A stretch of 36,283 nt of DNA from a virus. Positions 17,377 through 30,900 of the stretch are shown piece after piece. Both the position numbers and the translations under genes were made by a program. The DNA lies in the IMG/VR virus record IMGVR_UViG_3300043448_000779, positions 1-36,283 of that record; one strand, 5' to 3'. Each line of letters opens with the position of its first letter. The first letter of the stretch is position 1. The notes beneath the pieces were generated by a model. The model saw only the letters and a list, made by a program, of their open reading frames with translations. It had not been told where the DNA came from and searched no databases.

Positions 17377-18930
17377 TTAGAATTCCAGTATGATTTTAAT
17401 ATCTTCTTTTTGGCGAGTGTTTCGAGTAATTATCGCTCGATTATCTAGGTAAATAATATCACCCGACCCTTTATTTATCTCAGGAGTCGCAAGACCAGAT
17501 GTGAAATTAACTCCAAGATTTATAACTTTATTTCCTGTTGGATTTGTACTTATTCCTGTAAAATTGGTATCAACAGATGCACTAAATCCACTTGGTGAAG
17601 CAGTTATTTGATTGCCAGATGATTCAAAATCTAGAACTTTGGAAGAGGTTGAAACTCCAACGTAATCTTTCTGATCTAGAGTAGTTTGATTGAAGTATAA
17701 AGAACGATCTTGAATATACTTCATAACTTTAGTTTCACTGTCATATGAAGCAACCCAACCATAGGCAATTCCATTAGTCACAACTTGCTGTATTTTATCT
17801 CCAACTGAAGGTGTTCCAGAAGTAGACGAAAACTTTAATGCATAAGTGGAAGAATATTGACTGCCAGAGTATATTGTCGTAGATCCTATAGAAGTTGGAT
17901 TTTTAACAATTCCAACTTGGGCAAACTTTGTATCTGTTGGAAAATCTTTTGTTGAATCGTCAAATCTTGAATAAACTAAAACCTTATCTGCACCAAGTTC
18001 TTTGTAAATATCATAACCATGACCTCTTGAAGGTGGTATGATTGGAATTAATTTAGCAAAATCTGATGATGAATTTGAATTTATAGATCCTAAATCCACC
18101 ATTCCATAAGTGTATCCCTTTCCACCAGCAGAAACGGTTGTATTCGTTATTCTTCCATTGACAACATCAATAAGAACTTTTGCACCAGTTCCATCTCCAA
18201 GAATATTGACTTCTTGACCTAATCCATTTGAATAATTTGAACCTTGTCTTTCAATGTAAACCTTTTTAATTTGGTTTTCATTAATTGTCGAATCTCCGTT
18301 TTCTCTTACCGCTTGAATTTGTGAGTCAGTTGATGATTCCCAATCGCTTGGTAAGGTAATATATTCTGTGGAATCAAATTTTACAATATCACTTGGATTA
18401 ACAGTAAACAAATATTTCCAAACATATCCATCTCCACTATCACCCGCTTTTGATGGTTCTAAATCTGTAAAAGTAGGTTCATCTTGAGATGCATTGCCAG
18501 TGGTGCTAATTCCAGAGGAACCGTTGTCAATACAAATATAAACTTTATATTGACTATTCATAACATAATAGTTTGCATCATATAATCTAGAAGATGATGT
18601 TATAGGCGAAGGAGAAGTTAAAGAATAATCATGTCTGTACATTTCATATTTTACTCCTCTTGCCCAATCTATTCTACGAATAATTCTACGTACAGTAGAA
18701 GAGGATACTTTTTTGCCATATAAAGACACATCGCCAGTATGAGACAAATATGTAAAGTTGTCTACTGGATTTGGAACACTTGTGTTCCAATTGGAAGTTC
18801 TACCAAAACCTACTTGTGTTGCATTGGGTAATCCAACAAACACATAATATGAATTAGCAGTGTTCTCAACAGATTCTACAAAATTTTCAGCATTTAGTAT
18901 TCTAAATTGATCTGTTACAATTGAGGACAT
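17377..18930 (-). CDS. 8: Baseplate wedge protein gp8
   Basis: gp8 joins the wedge with gp6, gp7 and gp25. T4 gp8 has 334 aa, this one 517. Matches include the N-terminal IVTDQFRILNAENF (T4 IVTSKFRTEKMLNF), the VGFGRTSNWN region, GDGYVWKYLFTVNPSDIVKF followed by TEYITLPSDW (T4 GDGYVWEYLFEIPPDVSI then NEYIVVPWP), and the C terminus IIYLDNRAIITRNTRQKEDI (T4 MIYMENRPPIIMAMDQTEEI). About residues 225-280 contain an extra GxGY/GDGTGA insert, which also occurs in gp14 and the giant proteins. A TATAAATA late promoter lies 20 bases upstream and the leader has no Shine-Dalgarno. The gene follows gp7 after a 30-base gap, the only real gap inside the baseplate cluster. Confidence 0.95.
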   Translation of the reverse strand: MSSIVTDQFRILNAENFVESVENTANSYYVFVGLPNATQVGFGRTSNWNTSVPNPVDNFTYLSHTGDVSLYGKKVSSSTVRRIIRRIDWARGVKYEMYRHDYSLTSPSPITSSSRLYDANYYVMNSQYKVYICIDNGSSGISTTGNASQDEPTFTDLEPSKAGDSGDGYVWKYLFTVNPSDIVKFDSTEYITLPSDWESSTDSQIQAVRENGDSTINENQIKKVYIERQGSNYSNGLGQEVNILGDGTGAKVLIDVVNGRITNTTVSAGGKGYTYGMVDLGSINSNSSSDFAKLIPIIPPSRGHGYDIYKELGADKVLVYSRFDDSTKDFPTDTKFAQVGIVKNPTSIGSTTIYSGSQYSSTYALKFSSTSGTPSVGDKIQQVVTNGIAYGWVASYDSETKVMKYIQDRSLYFNQTTLDQKDYVGVSTSSKVLDFESSGNQITASPSGFSASVDTNFTGISTNPTGNKVINLGVNFTSGLATPEINKGSGDIIYLDNRAIITRNTRQKEDIKIILEF

Positions 18931-18949
18931 ATTTACAGGTTTTTTTCTA

Positions 18950-18957
18950 TATTTATA
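18950..18957 (-). promoter_or_regulatory. T4-type late promoter TATAAATA before gp8
   Basis: The minus strand reads TATAAATA here, 20 bases before the gp8 ATG, with the A-rich tract GAAAAAAA after it. It gives gp8 and the genes downstream their own late transcript in addition to read-through from gp7. Confidence 0.82.
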
Positions 18958-18960
18958 TTG

Positions 18961-21900
18961 TTATCCGAAGGTTTTCTTGAGAGGTCCTTTATCTCTTAAA
19001 CCATATCCTCTTCTTTGAATAGTTGGGAATGTTGATAATCCCGAATCTATTGTCAATCCAGTAACTCCAATTGAAACTGGTGAAGATGATCTAGATACAT
19101 CAAATAGTCTTCCCCAAGAGAATCTTCCTACTGGAACATCAGAAGAAATTGCAGTTGTTGCCAATCCAACCACCGAAGTTCCAGAATGAATATTAGTAAT
19201 TACTTGAGCATTTTGTCCAGAAGCGGATATTGATTTGATATAATAGATATTATCTAAGAAAGAAGTTCCAATTCCAACAATTGAGGAATTTTCACCGTCA
19301 ACAGAAGTAACTCCCGATCCAACTCCAGTTTCAAAAACAAATATTGGATATCCTACCGATAGATCAGCAAATGGGGTTGCTGAAACTGTAGAATTGAGGA
19401 ACAATTTAAGAGCAAGAGGATGTCCGCCAGTTCCTGCTGAAGTTGTTATTCCTGTTATAATTCCAGAGAATCCCATAACCTCAGAACTACTAATGTTTGT
19501 TATAGTTTCAATCTTAGGAGAAGGTGCTTCAACAATTACACTTGGTGGTACAGACTGAGTATACCCTAGACCTGGATTTACTATCACTGGTGAAGAAATC
19601 GAACCACCAGATATTGAAACTGTTGCTGTAGCAGTTGTACCAATACCAACTCCAATTCTGTTAGGAGATGCTATTTTAATATTAACCGTTCCAGTATATC
19701 CAGCACCAGGATTCGTAATTGTTAGTGCAGATATAGTTCCTGCAGCAGATACTGTAGCAGTTATTCCTGCCGAAACTAATCCAGCATCCTGTGCAAGAAG
19801 TACACTAAATCCTGCAATAGATGTGCTGCTTACATCTTTTTCATAATCAAATAATTGAACATCATCTACGAAGATTTCTGTGTCACCAGAAGAAATATTT
19901 TTAATTACTCTAGCGGTTGGATAAATTTGACCTTCAATCGAATCTCTGCTCTTATATACAAAATCTCCATTTATAATTTTATCGACTTTTTGTTTTGTCC
20001 AGAATAAAGGTTTGTAGTTGTTTGTATCAATACCTGGTCCAGAATAGATGTTGGTTTCAATTCTATCAGATCCACTCAGATCATCAACTCTTCTGATCTC
20101 TTGATCTACTGTTCCCTGATAGTTATCATTTTTAAATATTTGAACATCATCACCTATTTTGATGGTTTCTGTTACATCTACTTGTACAGTATCAACTCCT
20201 GTTGTTCCTCTGTAGAAGAAAATTGCTAGTTTATCTTCAACTCTTGGTGCTTCTGAGAACATAATAGACGTACCGCCATCATATTCATATGCTTCACCTG
20301 GTTTTTGAATAACACCATTTCTGAAAACAAGTAAAACTGTGTTTAGATCAATATCAACTGAATCTGGATCAGCAGCATCTATTTCAAAAGAAAGAAGTTG
20401 AGCATTATAATATAAGGGGAATCTCTTTCTAGATCCATCTTGCAGTGCTGTGATTGGATCAATAAAGTCCAGATCGCCAAATTGCCAAGCAGCAAATGAA
20501 TCGGTAAAGATATCTAAAACAGTTAGTTCAAAATCTGCCAGAGGAGCTGCCAATCCTTTTGTAGTTACTAATCCAACTGGTTTGAATACATCTCCAATTC
20601 TAAATCCATATCCAGGTCTGGATATCTTAAATGACTTGACTTCAAATAGTGTTGATCCAATTCCAGTTGTTGAAGAAGCTCCAACATCTAAAGAAATTAG
20701 TAGAGAAGATCCAGTGTCTGTAGTTGCTCCAATACCAAATCTAGAAACTCCTGTTACTGGTAGATTTGAATAGGAAGGTTCTGGTATGCTAATCTTTGGA
20801 TTTGTGTATCCAGTTCCACCATAACTTACAGTGAACGAAAGTGTTCCACCAGCACCTACCGTTGCTAAAATTATGGCAGTTGAACCAAGACCAACTGAAT
20901 GTGACGTTTCACTTACTCCTATAGAAACTGTACCATAGTATCCAGATCCAACTCTATCAGTAGTTCCAAGTCCAACTGAGATAATGCTTCCTCCAGCTCC
21001 AACTACCGCTGTTACTGAAGCACCGACTAGAGGAGCAAATCCTAACCCGTTAGTAGATCCGAGAGAAACAATAACACCACCTCTTGGAATTTGGTTTTGA
21101 TTAACGTCATAGTCCGAAATAATAAGTGCATTGTTTGATGAAGTTATTCCAGTAAATCTAACAGTAGACACACCAGAAGACGATGAAGGAATAAATTCAT
21201 AATTATTTCCAGTATTATTTTCTGTGGTTGGTGTCTGGAAGACATCATTGATTAAGAGAACGGCAGTCGTATTTACTCCAGTTGTGTTTATACCTTGAAC
21301 TGTAACATTAAATGTTCTACCGATACCGGTAAAGTTATCTGAAATATCATCATATATGTAATTTGTTGAATAATTTTGTCTCAAATAAACTCTACCATCA
21401 AAAGTTGATCTTACATATGGTAATTGTGTTGTTGGATTCTTGGTTATTCCAGCATTTCCATAAGGAGCATCAGTAAAATAAATCGTGCTATCTTCAATAT
21501 TATATGATCCTCTATATACCCTTACAGAAGTTCCGTCTGTGTGAGTTGTTATAGAAGATCCAACAACTGCTCTAGATACAGAAACAAGGGGATAAGTTCC
21601 CAATCCACTTACTGGTCCAGTTACAGAAGTTCCTATTCCAACTGAAATAACATCCATATATTCATTATCAATTTTAAGGATATCTCTTGGTCTAATAGAA
21701 GAAACTCCCGATAGAGCAAATATGGAGGATGCTGTTCCAATTTGCCCGCCATTATTGACCAAACTATAACTTAAAGGTGTAAACGTCAATGGTTTTTGGA
21801 TAACTCCGTCTAAGGTAATGATAGATTTTTCATTTCTCTTAGACATTGTTAGTTTATGGGCATTTCCACTACCTAGAGATGTAAATGTTACACCTATACC

Positions 21901-24900
21901 TGCAGAAGCATATGTTGGGGTTGTTGCAATTTTAAAACTGTCATTATCAAGTTTAATTGCATAAACCGTTGATGGTAAAATATTGGTTGTTCCAATTCCA
22001 ACTCCACCAGAAATCTGAGTGGCAGTAGATCCAATTCCAACTGCAGTTGCTGCAACACCAATCAATGTTGAATCGGGTGCATACGTCAGTTGTTCTCCAG
22101 TGCTAAAGAAGTGGTCATTAATTTGAAAAACACCAGTTACTGGATTTAAAACAGCAGTGGAAGATGGATTAAACGTTTTGCTAAAAATAGGTGTTCCTTC
22201 AAACTTCAGATCAAAAGATTTTTTATTAACTCTTGATCCATTTAAACCACTATATTGAGATAATTTTATTGAATCTCTTACTGAACCATAGTCTAAGTTC
22301 GGTGCTTCATTATCATTGTCGTTGGCAGAATATAAAATTTCATTAAAACTCTGAACTAAAACATTGGCAGAACCTACGTAAGTATCTGGATAGAACGCCA
22401 AAATTACATTAGATCCAGTTAAACTTCCTCCAAAAGTACCTATTCCGTTTGTACTACCAATTGATAGGAAAGGATATTGAGAAACATTTGTATCAGTGCC
22501 ATCATATGACATGATAACCTGGTGTAAAGAACTGGTGTTTCCATAAGAAACTTTGACTGTGGATTTAACAGTTAAAATATTTTCAGTGCTAACACCAATA
22601 ACTGAGGTTGTGCCAGAGGATACATTATAATTTGACTGATAGTAGGCACTTCTTTCGTTCCCACTAATTTGACCTGAACTTAAAAATCTATACGTACCAA
22701 CACCTACTGCAGTCGTTCCAAAACCAACAATTTTGCTTCTGATTGAAACTGCATTTGACGTATTATTATAATAATCTAATCTTATAGAACCAGAACTTAT
22801 TGTTGGTTGGAATATTCCAATTTGACTGGTTGTTATACCAGAAGTAGTATCAAAATAGTATTCTGAAGTATAAGTATTTGTTCCATCGTGATCTATGTAC
22901 AACTCAACATAGTTCATTTCTTGAGTTGCTGAATTAATCACTTGAATATTGGCAAAAATACCCTTATTGGATGATGTTGATGCCGAAAACACAGTTACTG
23001 TGGTTCCAATTCCAGCACTGGTGTTGATGCCGCTGAGATTTATGAATCCAACAGACTGAGTTCCTATTCCAGGAAGATCACTATTAAATTCTGTTTTTAA
23101 TACTTTAATATCATAATCTCTATTGTATGGATCTGTAGGAATAAATCTTAACGAGGCAATATCAAAAGAGTCTTTATCAGCAACAACTTGACCAATAGTA
23201 GTCTGTGTTGCAGTGGTTATTCCACTAGCGACTAAAGATTTTGATAGACTGTAGACATTATCATTTGTATAAAGTGCTACTACTTCTCCAACTTGTCTAA
23301 TATTTTGCTCAATATCGGAAATTTGATAAAGGTATTTTACAAAACTACCTTCAATTAGATCCATATACGTGTAAGTATTCAGATTAGCATTTGTATTCTG
23401 GAAACTTCCACTTATGTCATCTATCAAGAGAACTCTATTAGTTGAACACTTTACATAATCAGTTAACTTTTTATTTTTAAATTTAATGAATTTAGATCTT
23501 GTGGATACTGTATCTACATCCAAAGATAAATCAAAATAATTGATAGTATCAACTCGTTTTTCATCAATAACATCCAGAACAATTATATCATTTGTGGAAG
23601 AAGCAATTGATACTCTATTAGGTCTAGAATTAATCTGTGTATCTGCAAAATTCTTCATTCCACTAGGGTGAAGAAGTCTATTAACTGAATTGACTATTTC
23701 TTCATATTGAACTGTACTCCTAATGGAATACGACATATTTTGATAGTAGTCGTTATCTGGGGAAACTTGTGAAAGAGTGTTTAATTTTCCAGTATCAGTT
23801 GACCATCCATTATCTTTTCTGACAGAATAATCAATATTGAATTTTGCTTTTCTATCTTCAATATCTGAAATTGTTGCAATAACTCCAGATTTTTTACCCT
23901 TTATAAGATCTCCAACTCTGATTTGACTGTAAGTTCCTAAGAACTTAACATAGTCTCTTTCTGATATTTGAACGAATAGATCTCTTTCAACAAAAGATGT
24001 TCCTGTAGAAGATTTTACTAGGATTTGTTCATCTAGTAAGAACTTAGAAAATCCTTGAATTGGTTCAAAAATTGGATAATCATTTTGATTAACTACAAAA
24101 GCATAACTACTTTGTGAAGTTTTTGCTAATCCTGCGTTAGTTGTAAGACCAGCAACACTGAATTCTAATCTTGCTGGATTAGAATTTACGTAGTTACTTA
24201 CAGTGAAGAATCTATACCCATAATCGGCAGAATTAAACCCAGTTCCAGTAGAATCATTCTTTTGAATGTTTTCTATGAAAATCTTATCTCCTGTAGCAAA
24301 TACTGCTGTTGTAAATCCAGTTAATGGAGTTGTTAAGAAGCACGTAACGATTCCGGCAGGGGATGAAATAATAGTATTGATTCCAACTCCATTGCTATTG
24401 TTAATTGCAACTATATTTTGTTGCGAAGAAGATAATCCTTTTGGAGGATAAAGCACATTGACAGATCCTACAGCAGTTCCATTCAAAGTGCAAGTTAAAG
24501 AATCATTGTTTACAAGAGAATTTGTTGCTGGATCTACTATGATTAGATTTGGTGGAGTTGAATAGTTCTTACCACCACTAACAACAGTTACTGATTCAAT
24601 AGTATTTGAATTGGAAAGATAAAATGTTGGTGAAACATATGCATCTGGTCTTAAAGTTTTATCAGAAGGATATTCGAATCCTTGCTCTAGTATTCTAATT
24701 TTATTAATTTTTCCTATTTGATCGCTTATGGCAACAATATTTGCATCTTGACCATTAGCACTTGTAACTGAAGAAAATCCAGGTATGGAATTATAATTAT
24801 ATCCACCAAAAATATTTCTAATTTTTTTAATTCCACCAGATGCGGTAAGAGAAGTTGTCGAATACTTTAATACATCCGTATTAGAAGACGACAAGAATGT

Positions 24901-27900
24901 TTCATTCGGAACTTTGGATAGTGAAACGGAGAACGTTGTAGACCCAACACCAGAAATTGTGTAAGTACCGTTATACTCATTATCTACAAAACTAATCTTC
25001 GAATAGTTTTTAACTTCAGTATCAGCAGTGCTAATGAAACCAGACTTTTCTACAGCGTAGAATAATTCTAATGGCAGACCTTCAGAATGTTTTAGTGTTA
25101 GCGATGCTGTAGTACCAACACCAACTGTTCCGATACCTAAAATATTGAAGTTTGTTGTATTTCCAACAGAAATAAACTCATTATTAAACTCTTTATCATA
25201 GAAGAGTTTTAACTTATATCCAGATAGAGAGGAATGTGAAAGATCAAATTTTAAATCTGAATTATTTTGTACTTTTACTGGAGGATTTACAATCTGCAAT
25301 TGATGTTGACTTCCACCAATACCAATAATAGAAACTGTAGTTGGATATGGTCCTTCTATATCTTTATGTGTTTCAGCAAGTTTTATAGTATTATCATCAA
25401 TTTTGTAGATAAAGTACGTTGATGATGTTAATCCAGAAGCAATAGTATCAGATGCTGTATAGAAAACCTTATCTCCAGTATTAAGATGAGAAGCTCCTAT
25501 AGAAATTGTACTATTAGAAGTGCTAATTCCTGCAGAAGTAAATCCAATTGGGTTGAAAACAATTTTATCAATTGTTGAGTTATATCTAACATCAATTACA
25601 CTAGTAGTTCCAAATCCAACTGTAGTATTTGGTTTCACTTCTAGTGTTACAATATCACCATTATTCATTTGATGAGAAGTTGAAACTGACACAACTGCAG
25701 TTATTTTCTCAGATTTTCCAGTTACTTGTGTATAATTTGTTTGCAGTAAATATTCATAGTTATCAGAACCATTTGATGAAAAATACAATCCATCAGTATT
25801 AGTGGTTAATCCAACTGATGTTGTTAATCCAATATAATTTTTTGACTTATTAATAGCGTATACTGTTTGAGTATTACCAGTTTGTGGAAGATTAAATGTC
25901 GAACTTGTAGGTTCTTGAGATACAATTAGAGCTGCTCCTGCAGAGGTTTTTGTCAGGGTTAATTGATCACCAGTTTTAAATGGATGATCTGGTAAATAAA
26001 TTGATTGAGTTGGAATAGAGATTGATTTTGTAACTTCACCAATTATAAAATTGGTTGATATTCCAATTCCTGCTGTTGTTCCAAGACCAACTGACTGTTT
26101 AGGATTAAAATAAACTTTACTATTAATTTTTGAATCAAAATAATTTACGTTTACTGGTATTGAGAATGTATCTGGCAATACATTGACACGTGTTGTGGCA
26201 GTATGTGCAGCACCAGAAGTTCTCTTAACTCTAATAACAGAATTTACATCAAATCTATTGAGAACTGATACAATTTCATTTTCAATTGTTAAAGTACTTC
26301 CAATTGAGACTGACGCAGGAATTTTCGAAACATAAATGTCTTCAACTGTCGATATGCCTGCTGCAGGCATATTTTTGAAAAGAACGCAAAATTCGGTAGT
26401 AACTCCAATTTTATGTACTCTATTAAGATAAGTTATTGAACTTGAAAGTCCAGATATCGAAATATTATCGTTATCTAAAAATGTATGTTTTGGTGAAACA
26501 TTTGCTAAAACTGTGCTCGAATCTTTCCAAGTAAAAACAGTGTTATTGTATGTTTCAACTGAAGTATTAACATTGACAATATTTTTTCCTGTTACTGCAG
26601 ATACATCAGCACTTAATCCTCCACCACCGGTTCCTTCATCATTAAAGTGTAGGTTATCTCCGACCTTATATCCACTACCTTCACTAAGAATATCAAATCC
26701 AGTTACTCCACCCTTTGTGACAGATTCTACAAGAGATAGTTGTTTTATAATTTCATTTGATTCTACAAAAAAGTCATTGTTAGCATATGAATCATTAACT
26801 TTGTATCCTAAAGTATTTCTTACAAGACCAGAATTATTAAAATCAAATGACTGATCTAGAGTATTATTTTCTTCAATATATTGAGATCTATAACTATCTC
26901 CTACAAAGTATGGATATTGTGGAATTAAAGTTCCAGTTCCTATGTCTGTAGTTACTCCAACAAAATACGCATAGATTCCTTTAGGGAACTCTGGAGTTTT
27001 GCATATTCTACCATTATGAACATCAAGATTTCCAGAATTTGTAAAAACATGATCTTCAATAAAGTAACCAGAATCAAATTGAGATGGTCTATCAACAACT
27101 AGAGAAGTGTTTACTGAATAACCACTCTTCAATAAAGTTATTGGTGATGCATTATCTTCTGGATCTGAATAACCGTATGGACCATAGATTGGATTTCCAT
27201 CATATGCCCAACCAATAATTGGAGAGTGTGAGAGTCCAGTATCGTTATAATTTTCGGAGAAAATATTAGTTGAGTATCCTACAAAAGAATATTTTAAGTC
27301 GTTTAATGTATCAATAAAAGTTTCAGTTTTATTCGTATATTGCTCATTAATTTGTAAAGGTCTTATTTTTACATCTAAAAAGGCATCTTCTCCAGATGCT
27401 TGAACATTAACTGTTGTATTTGCTTGAGTATATCCACTTCCGCCATTAATTACCGAAACTGATACTAACTTTTGATTTACGACATTTGCTTTTAAAACTG
27501 CTCCCGATCCGTCACCATTAACCTCAATATCTGGAGTTGAATAGTATTCACTGCCAGCAGTAAGAACATCAATACTCTGTATTTTTCCGTTTTTAATTAA
27601 AGCTTTTACTTCTGCATTTTTGCCGTTTTTGATGCTGATAACTGGTTTTTTCTCAAAATTTACAACTGTTGATCCATATCCAGTTCCTTTCTCATATAGA
27701 TATGCGTCAATAATACTTCCCTTAACAAGCGGAGTCGCTGTGATTACACCAACTGAGGTATTTCCATAAGAAACATTAACATTAACTTGAATGTCTGGAT
27801 ATTTAAAAATATGATATCCAGATCCAACTGATTGCAATCTAACGTAATTATTTCTCAAATAATTGTTGGTTATAGTTGCTCCTATTCCAGCATCTGCCAA

Positions 27901-30900
27901 TCTAAAAGAATTATTATCATTTTTTAGAACATAGTAAGAATTAGATGTTGACAAACCTGAAATACTAGTTCCAGTTGTTTCATATCTAATAATATCACCA
28001 TTGTTGAAGTTATGATTCTCAAATGAAACTAAATTGAATATCGTAGAAATACCAGAGGTCTTTACATATAGTTTTCTATTTTGATATCCAGATCCTGGAT
28101 TTATTACATTAATTGCCTTAAGAGTATCTTTTTCAAAAGTTATAAATTTATGAACACCAGAAGTATTTTCAGTAGAAAATCCTACAGTGTTAATTCCAGA
28201 AAATCTATCTGAAGAAGTCTGGTACAGTTTAACAGTTGTCAATCCGACAACTTCAACATAATATGTTTCTCCATTGGCAAGCGTTTTATAATACGAATTG
28301 GAATTAAAATACGTTGCTATTCCAAGACTATTATTATCGTTATTGTTGTAAATTACAGAATCGCCAGTTTTTAAATTGTGATTACTTCTAAATGTAATCG
28401 TTTCGTTAGTAACATCTACACCACCACCAAAAATATTTTGCCTTGCATCAAATTCAATTTCCCTATATTTTTTAGCAACATAGGGTTTTAAGATTGCACC
28501 AGATCCGTTACCACCACTTATAGAAGCAGAAACAACTACACCAATATCAAATTCTTGTGGTTCTACATAAACATATTCTACACTTCCACTTAAAACTGGT
28601 TGAATAAGTGCTGTAGTACCTGCTCCAGAAGAAACGTTGATGTAAGGTGGATTGATAACGTCATAGTTTCTACCTCCATTTATAATGTTCACATTTGAAA
28701 GTGGTCCATAGTAAATTCTATCATCAGTTTTTGGACTGATAATTTCTACACCGTTTATCAACATTCCAACTCCACCAGGGAGAGTTTTATCTCCGTCTCC
28801 AGACTGATAATTTGGATTTAAATTAAACTTTTTAAGTAACTTTTGTGGTCCAATAACCAAAGATTTATGGCGATATAAAACAAATCTATGTGTTCCAGTG
28901 CCTGCATTTAGAGAATCAAATTCTACATAAAATTCAGTTCCTATGAAAGAACGAGATTCATATAATTTTATTTTATTTCCAGACCCAAGAACTTCGACAT
29001 AGTAACTAGACCCAGATGTCAATCCAGGTATTTGTGTGTTACTTGCCAAATAAACGATTCTATCACCAGTAACTAAACTAGTATTGGAAGAAAATGCTAT
29101 GATAGAAAACTTTAATGTTACAGAATTAAATCCTTGCAGGTATCCAGTTGTGGAAGAAGATGATTTAACTCCAGTTGCCTCAGGTATTTCTGATAACGTT
29201 ATATTTTTTGTTATTGTATAAGAAGGTAATGAATTAGAGGCTACATATGCGTATTTTTCTGCGTCATCTACATATAGATTTTGGATGTCAGATACAACCC
29301 TGCCATTTCCATATTTAATTGTCGCTCCAATACTATTAGCTTTGTTTAAAGTTCTTCTTAAATCATAATCCAATGATACTGAAGGAGAAAATCCCGTTAA
29401 AGAAGAAAGAATAATTTGATTAGTTGTTGTATTAATTGTTTGAACAATTGCACCAGAATAAACAACGTTTTGAGTTCCTCTGACTATAATTTCAACCGAA
29501 TCTCCAACCTTTAAACTAGACTTATCGATGGCACTCAATAAAGTTAGAGTTGACCCCGAAAAAGACTGAATAAAATATCTGGAACTTGTATTATAAATCC
29601 AAGAATTAGCAAAAATTTCAGTATAAGATTTGTTAGTTGGTGGATTATCAATAACTCTTCCTAAATTTTTAACCGTGATCTTTTCATTTTCCACTATTCC
29701 CATCAAATCGGGACCATAAAACTCCGATAATACTCCAGTAATCAAGAGTTCTACTTTTTTAGATGTATCTCCGTTTTCATATCCAAAAACAACTTCGTCT
29801 GAACGAATTGAATTTGCTTTTGAAATTGTAGATGTTACATTTTCACATCCAAAAAACTGATTAACACTTTTATCGGAGTAAGAAATTATATTATTTCCCG
29901 AAATTAAAGTACCAGTGTTTCCAAATCCGATTGTAGAATCTACAGTAATAATTGACGATCCAACAGATACTGTATCAATTACTCTTGTTTTTGGACTGAT
30001 ATTGAATTCACCTTCTGTTAAGTTACTATCATCATATCCAATAAACAAAGAAATTTTATAGTATGTTCTACCAGATCGGTTTATGATTTCAACTTCAGAA
30101 ACAGATCCTTGTGTAGTTAAATCTGTAGATTTTCTAATTGTTTGACCAACAAGATTTGCTGGATCTCCAGATATTTTTTCTGCAGTAATTACTTGTCTTC
30201 TTAAGAATTTTGCAAAGGAAGGTTTAATTAAGTAATTTTCTAAATCTACGACTTTGATGTTTTCACCATAAAGAACTTTGAATAAAATCTTAAAAGATTC
30301 TTCTGTGCCTTTAGAAGCATAAAAACTTCTAGACTCTTTAATAAAATTACTTACATCTAAATTATTGGTAAAAGATACATTTTCCAGTCCGGGAGATAGA
30401 CTATATCTTATTTTTTTATAAAACTCTTGTAAAAATAAGGCACTTAAATTTTGTACCGATGTACCTGCGGTATGAACTCCTGCTTTTGAAGTTGAGAAGG
30501 TAATCTCTGAAGGATTTAAAGCATTTTGATAGGTCGTGATCCCACTAAATCCTCTAACACAACCAGTAAAAGAGTTCGTGGTTATGCCTGTGTATGTGAC
30601 AATTTCATCGTCAATTTTGAAAAGTCCATACTCTGATGGGAATCCCTTCGTAGTTGAAACAACAACAGTGGTTGATGATGTTGTTATTCCCGATGATAAA
30701 GTAGTATATCCCTTAACTACTTCTGGTGTTAAATTATCTAACTTTAAGTATTGATCTAAATTATCTGCAAGATCAACTGGACCACCCTGATACTCCTGAG
30801 AAATATAATATTGCTTTAAAAACTCAGATGCTTTTGGAGATTCTGATAGTAAAAACTCTGGAAGTTGATTGTCAATAATTTGCTGGACTTTAACTCTCTT

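Noticed and set aside
19000-30900. CRISPR array or tandem satellite suggested by repeated words
   Set aside because: The repeats are degenerate, irregularly spaced and in coding frame; there is no constant repeat-spacer length.
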